The position numbers and the translations under genes are program-made. From the NCBI RefSeq assembly GCF_031755915.1, contig NC_083379.1:44214001-44278000 (forward strand): DNA of 64,000 nucleotides. The letters run 5' to 3'. Shown here piece by piece: positions 59,995 to 64,000 of the stretch (positions within the stretch are counted from its first letter, which is position 1; each line of letters begins with the position of its first letter). Source of the stretch: Ziziphus jujuba. Lineage: Eukaryota; Streptophyta; Magnoliopsida; Rosales; Rhamnaceae. The notes beneath the pieces were generated by a model. The model did not search any database and was not told the origin of the DNA. It worked only from the letters and a program-made list of their open reading frames with translations.

Positions 59995-62900
59995 TTATGT
60001 GTCTTGGACAAAGTTGTTGCCGCATACAGAGGCTAGACAGCAGAGAAAAACGAGAGAGATCATTTGCTAGCATATAATATGCTATAAAGATAAAATAAAA
60101 GGTACTATAATTGTCAAAGACAAACGAGGAAAATTGAACATACACTCAGATTTAAAACTTTGTTTCCCGGTATTGATTTGTTGTTGTCTCTGTTTGATTA
60201 GGTCCTGTGATTTCATAATCATGTAAGAATAGCTGGGTGAAAACGGAAAGAATGAAAAAATGGTAGGAAAGAAAGCTGTTTCTTTACACTTGTGGAGAAG
60301 TGGATAAGATCTGCACGCCAACGTTTGTACCAAAACAGTTTGCCATAGAGTGGAAAGAAAGAAGAGTAGTGGACAGGATGGAATACCTTTCCCAAAGAGT
60401 AGAAAGAAGAGTAGTGGACAGGATGGGTTGAGTTCTTCGCTGGCAGGCTTGAAGCCTTCAACTTTTCAGTGTGGCAGTTGACAATCTCCTCCTGCTGAGC
60501 CCTGGCTATAAATAATTGTTTGTTTTGCCCTGATCCATATTTTAAATTGTTTTATTAGAGAATATGTTGACATGGCTTATAACTATGAGATTTATAACTA
60601 TGAGATACATAAGTTTATGTTTACCTTGCAGTGAAGCCTTCATAGTCTCCTCATTGGCTACTGTTCTCACGCTCTTTTTTACAAATTTTGATACATATCT
60701 AAGAGGCACCAACAGAATGGGAAATCAATTGCAACAGCATAAATTCAGAAAAGAGACAGATCAATAATCTTAAAACTTTAATATTCAACCTATGTATAAA
60801 CCGGTAAACAATCGAAGAATAGAATTTAGAATTTAGAATTTGTAATAAGAAAAGAATACAAGTTGCTACTTAATGCACTAAACAGCCAAGAAAGATATGA
60901 ACCAGGGGAATCTCTTTGAAACATCTAAAACCTATATCTTAAAAATAGCATTTGCTAAGATAGGATAACAAATAGTCAAGATATATCAGAGTGATAAGGA
61001 AGAAAAATAGGAACAAACAAATAGAGGGGCTTACATTTTCTTCCCCTTAAGCAGTGTACCATGTAGAGCATTACGAGCAGTCATAGCAGATAGTTTAGAA
61101 TCAAATTGCACAAAACCAAAACCCTTGCTGTTGCCATTCTCTGAGGCGACCTTGCAAGATAATATCCTCCCAAACTTGGAGAACATGGACTGCAATTGAC
61201 TACTGGTGAAGGATGGGTGAAGGTTTTTAACAAAAAGATTTGCAATACCCGTTTTTCTTGTCAATGGGTATCTCTGCGACCACATAATTCTCATTGATTG
61301 TCCCTTCAGCTCCTTGTGATTTAGAAATGTTAAAGCTGTGGATGCTGATCAAAGCAGAGGAGAAAGTTAAGAGTAAATTACGATAGCTATGCAAAACTAT
61401 AAAACTCTTACAAAATGAAAGTCTATTCAATTTTTTACTAAAGATTCAACAACAACCATTTGATTTGACAAACAAAGTGGGCAAATTCAACCATCATACA
61501 AACTAGAAAATCACCACCAATTTTATACAGAGCACAATTTTGCATATAGAAAGAAGTTGTATTGACAAGAAGAGGGACAAGCCATTCCATAAAGAGCAAA
61601 AAACAAAAAACAAAAAGATATTCATAGAAAAAGAAGAACCGCAAAAACCACAATCACCAAAAGAAAGTAGAAGGAAATAAAAACAATAAACAGAGCAAAG
61701 TTCCAAGTTTTAATAACAAACAAGAAGAAGAATCACCTATCAATTCTTGAAGAACCGAAAGGACACAGAATAGATTCAATCATTCAAGGTTGAAGAAATG
61801 AAGAATAAAAAACCCATTTCACAGAGAACAATTTTGCATATAGAAGCTGTATCAACAAAAAGAAAGACATGACGTTTCATAAATAACAAAAAATAAAAAT
61901 AAAAATAAAAATAGGAAACAGAAACTCATAGAAAAAGAGAAGCAGCGCAAAATCCCCAAACACCAAAAATAAAATAAAAATTGAATGAAAATTTACTCAA
62001 TTTTTTTAGAAAGATACGATCTAGCTCGTTATTTCTAATGGCAAAAAAAGGATATTTAGAACATATTTTATTAATGTTTGATTATTAAGCAAGCGGGGTA
62101 AAAAAAAGGAAAAAAAGAAAGAAAAAAAAAAGAATAAAAGGGAAAAAGCAACAAGACCCATTCGATTTCATAAAGAAATCATCAACCAATATTATACAGA
62201 GCACAATTTCGCATAGAGATGTTGTATCAACGAGAATAAAGCATGCCATTCCATAAAAACAAAAAATAAATAACAAACAGTGACAGATACTCATAAAAAA
62301 AGAAGAAGCGCCAAAACCCCAATCACCAAAAGAAAACAGAGCAAATGTCCAAGCTTTAATAACAAACAAGAAGGAGAATCACCTATCGATTCTTGAAGAA
62401 CCAAAAGTAAATTCATTCATAGTTCAAGAAATGAAGAATCCAAACCCATTTTACAGAGAAGGATTTCGCATATAGAAGCTGTATCAACAAGAAGAAAGAC
62501 ATGACATTTCATAAATAATAAAAATAAAAAAATAAAAAAAAAAAAGAAAAAGAAACAGAAACTCATAGAAAAAGAGAGAAAATTCCTTGCTGTAATAAAA
62601 AATAGATACATAAATAAGCAAGAACACGAATCCCCTATCATATTGTTGAAGAACCAAAAGGCAAAAAGAACAGATTCAAAGTTGCAGAAACGAAAAATCA
62701 AAACCCATTTATTGAGAGAGAGGAAATTAACAATAAAGAAAATGTATGTAGAAAGAAAAGGCGTTGTGGAAAAGAAAGAGAAAGGAAAGAAAGAGGGAAG
62801 CGAAGGCGATCACCATGTAACGAAGTGAAGAAGTTGACGTAGGCGTAGCGAAGGGACTCGCCGTTGAAAGAATCGCGGCAGAGACGCAGAGAGGCAATGG

Positions 62901-63054
62901 GACCAATTAAACGAAATGCATCCATTAGGTCTGCTTCGGTGACTTGTGGGTCCAGGTCTCCCACATACAGAGACCATATCCGATTATCCGCCGGCGGTGC
63001 TGGCTTTGACTCTGTTACTCTCACCGGCACGCCGAACATGTACTGTATCACCAT
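59995..63054 (-). CDS. PABP-like copy C: two-RRM paralogue with RRM3 and RRM4 lost, 6 exons
   Basis: Minus-strand exons: 63054-62814, 61344-61035, 60698-60625, 60529-60288, 60204-60144 and 60032-59995. They total 966 bases, or 321 residues, with one frame from ATG to TAA. RRM1 is at about 28-101 ([14 protein letters not shown]) and RRM2 at 115-185 ([14 protein letters not shown]). Exons 1-2 keep the parent's lengths downstream of the start region and its phases. Exon 3 lost 186 bases in frame (RRM3). Exons 4 and 5 are fused with RRM4 gone, and the parental exon 7 is absent. The end (SSVCGNNF) matches the parent's final exon (SSVCGQDN). It could bind poly(A) through RRM1-2, the main poly(A)-contacting pair in PABPs. 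Frame preservation in the C-terminal part depends on a single-base deletion relative to copy B, so chance is possible. Confidence 0.6.
61527..62590. repeat. Tandem repeat in intron 1 of PABP-like copy C
   Basis: Same repeated block as in copy B (about four monomers, with 'cacaatttcgcatagagatg' and variants). It was inherited through the segmental duplication. Confidence 0.65.
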
Positions 63055-63172
63055 TTTTATTCTTTCGAACCCACTCAGAGAGCTTTCTCGGAGAAAAACC
63101 AAAAAGCAAGTTCCTACAAAGAGTCTCCTCAGAGAGAAAGAGAATGACTGATTGTTGTAACGGTATGGGGAG

Positions 63173-63206
<34 letters not shown>

Positions 63207-64000
63207 TTGCTGTCTGTCTCTATCTCCGTACTACGGTACTTATTTATATATATCTCGACATATTTTATTTTATTAATTTTACACACACATTTTTGTCATC
63301 ATCAAACGTGATTTTTTATATAGATGTAAAAACAAAACTATTGATATATTGATAAATCGGTGTGCAAATAAAATCATATACCTTTTTTTTTCTTCAATAA
63401 TAAAATCATGCACCTAAATCAACTATTTCTTCATTAAAATAATTTGAATGCTTGGCTTAGTGGCTGTACATTTTAAAGATTAAACTTGTAATTTTGTGTT
63501 CAACTAACAAAATAATAATAATAATAATAATAATAATACAATATAATTGTATGCAATTGTAATTTCCAACATTACATAATACAAAACAGAAGATTTTACA
63601 AGGAATGTGGGAAATATGATCATTTATATAGCTAATAAAGCTTTCATGATGATAATCAATGCAACATATACATAGGCAGGCTGAGCAAAGTATATACAAG
63701 AAAATGGGTAAAAATTTTCCTTCCTAGCTCTTTATTTCCAGTATATGATGCAAAAATATTTCAAATCAAACAACAACAATGATATTTCTAAAGAGCTGAA
63801 CCACTAATTTTACAAATACTAACTAAAAACTCTAGTACTCTATTGCCATAAAGTAGACTGAACCAGTAACTCAAAGACTGATCACTTATTGAAGAAGCTT
63901 TCGGCTTTTGCAAAATTTGATTCTAGCTAGTCTTTCTGACAGTATTATGTTACACTCTACTTCATTGGTTAATTTTGAAGCGTGTGAAATAGCTGTATAT
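63055..64000. other. 5' flank of PABP-like copy C, to window end
   Basis: Equivalent of 43788-44725. It holds the hexanucleotide repeat and an (ATA)n run near 63510-63538. No gene seen. The CHUP1-like gene is expected just beyond 64000. Confidence 0.5.
63173..63206. repeat. (GGCTCA)n hexanucleotide repeat, unit 2
   Basis: Same array as 43908-43940, 119 bases upstream of the ATG at 63054. Confidence 0.9.

Larger units (their letters stand above)
52329..64000. repeat. Segmental tandem duplication, unit 2 (continues past window)
   Basis: Copy of 32806-44725. The last base of the window corresponds to about 44725, so the unit is cut by the window end. Local differences include a 326-base deletion near 60998, small indels in AT-rich repeats and a 75-base-scale insertion near 53160-53235. 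Confidence 0.9.

Noticed and set aside
1..64000. CRISPR arrays, operons, bacterial-type elements, tRNA or rRNA genes
   Set aside because: None seen; the repeats present are microsatellites, AT-rich satellites and transposon-derived. A tRNA scan could not be run and might still find one.

Overview
The window is nuclear DNA from a flowering plant, most likely a eudicot. It is strongly AT-rich. Genes are split by many GT-AG introns and separated by kilobases of AT-rich spacer, and the families present are plant ones: a malectin-like LRR receptor kinase, plant GDSL lipases, a PSPG-box glycosyltransferase, a CHUP1-like gene, and Ty1/copia, LINE and hAT elements. I could not fix the genus. No rRNA, tRNA, CRISPR array or bacterial-style operon was seen. 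Gene models were built by hand; exon sums that are multiples of three and family-conserved exon phases support them.

Left half (1-28.5 kb): conventional genes. The last codons of an upstream receptor-kinase paralogue (1-28) are followed by a complete 13-exon LRR receptor kinase (3120-8556, +, 887 aa). Next come a GDSL esterase/lipase (12729-14514, +, 356 aa), an intronless UDP-glycosyltransferase (15183-16562, -, 459 aa), a second GDSL lipase with identical exon phases (20658-22884, +, 361 aa) and an 8-exon poly(A)-binding-protein-like gene with four RRMs (24683-28497, -, 540 aa).

Right half (28.5-64 kb): a region of repeated segmental copying. The neighbouring pair 'GDSL lipase (+) then PABP-like (-)' recurs three more times as decayed or shortened copies: GDSL remnants at about 29.8, 37.8 and 57.4 kb, and PABP-like copies at 32.2-33.4, 40.6-43.8 and 60.0-63.1 kb. 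The last two belong to a large, recent tandem duplication: 32806-44725 matches 52329-64000, and the second copy runs off the window. Each unit carries a small secreted cysteine-rich peptide gene (33895 and 53481), an AT-rich tandem repeat, a 5'-truncated LINE tail, a GDSL remnant and a PABP-like gene that lost RRM3 and RRM4.

Between the units lie a CHUP1-like gene fragment interrupted by a 1078-bp hAT-type element with an 8-bp target duplication, and a Ty1/copia retrotransposon (about 46.9-52.9 kb) that has a 3' LTR but no recognisable 5' LTR. A solo LTR of the same family, with a perfect 5-bp target duplication, marks the start of the first unit. Together these allow a specific, testable reconstruction of the duplication. 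Nothing here amounts to a clearly new biological system. The most noteworthy items are the reconstructed duplication, the two-RRM PABP paralogues, the hAT-split CHUP1-like gene, the twin cysteine-rich peptide genes and the G-box array in the copia leader.
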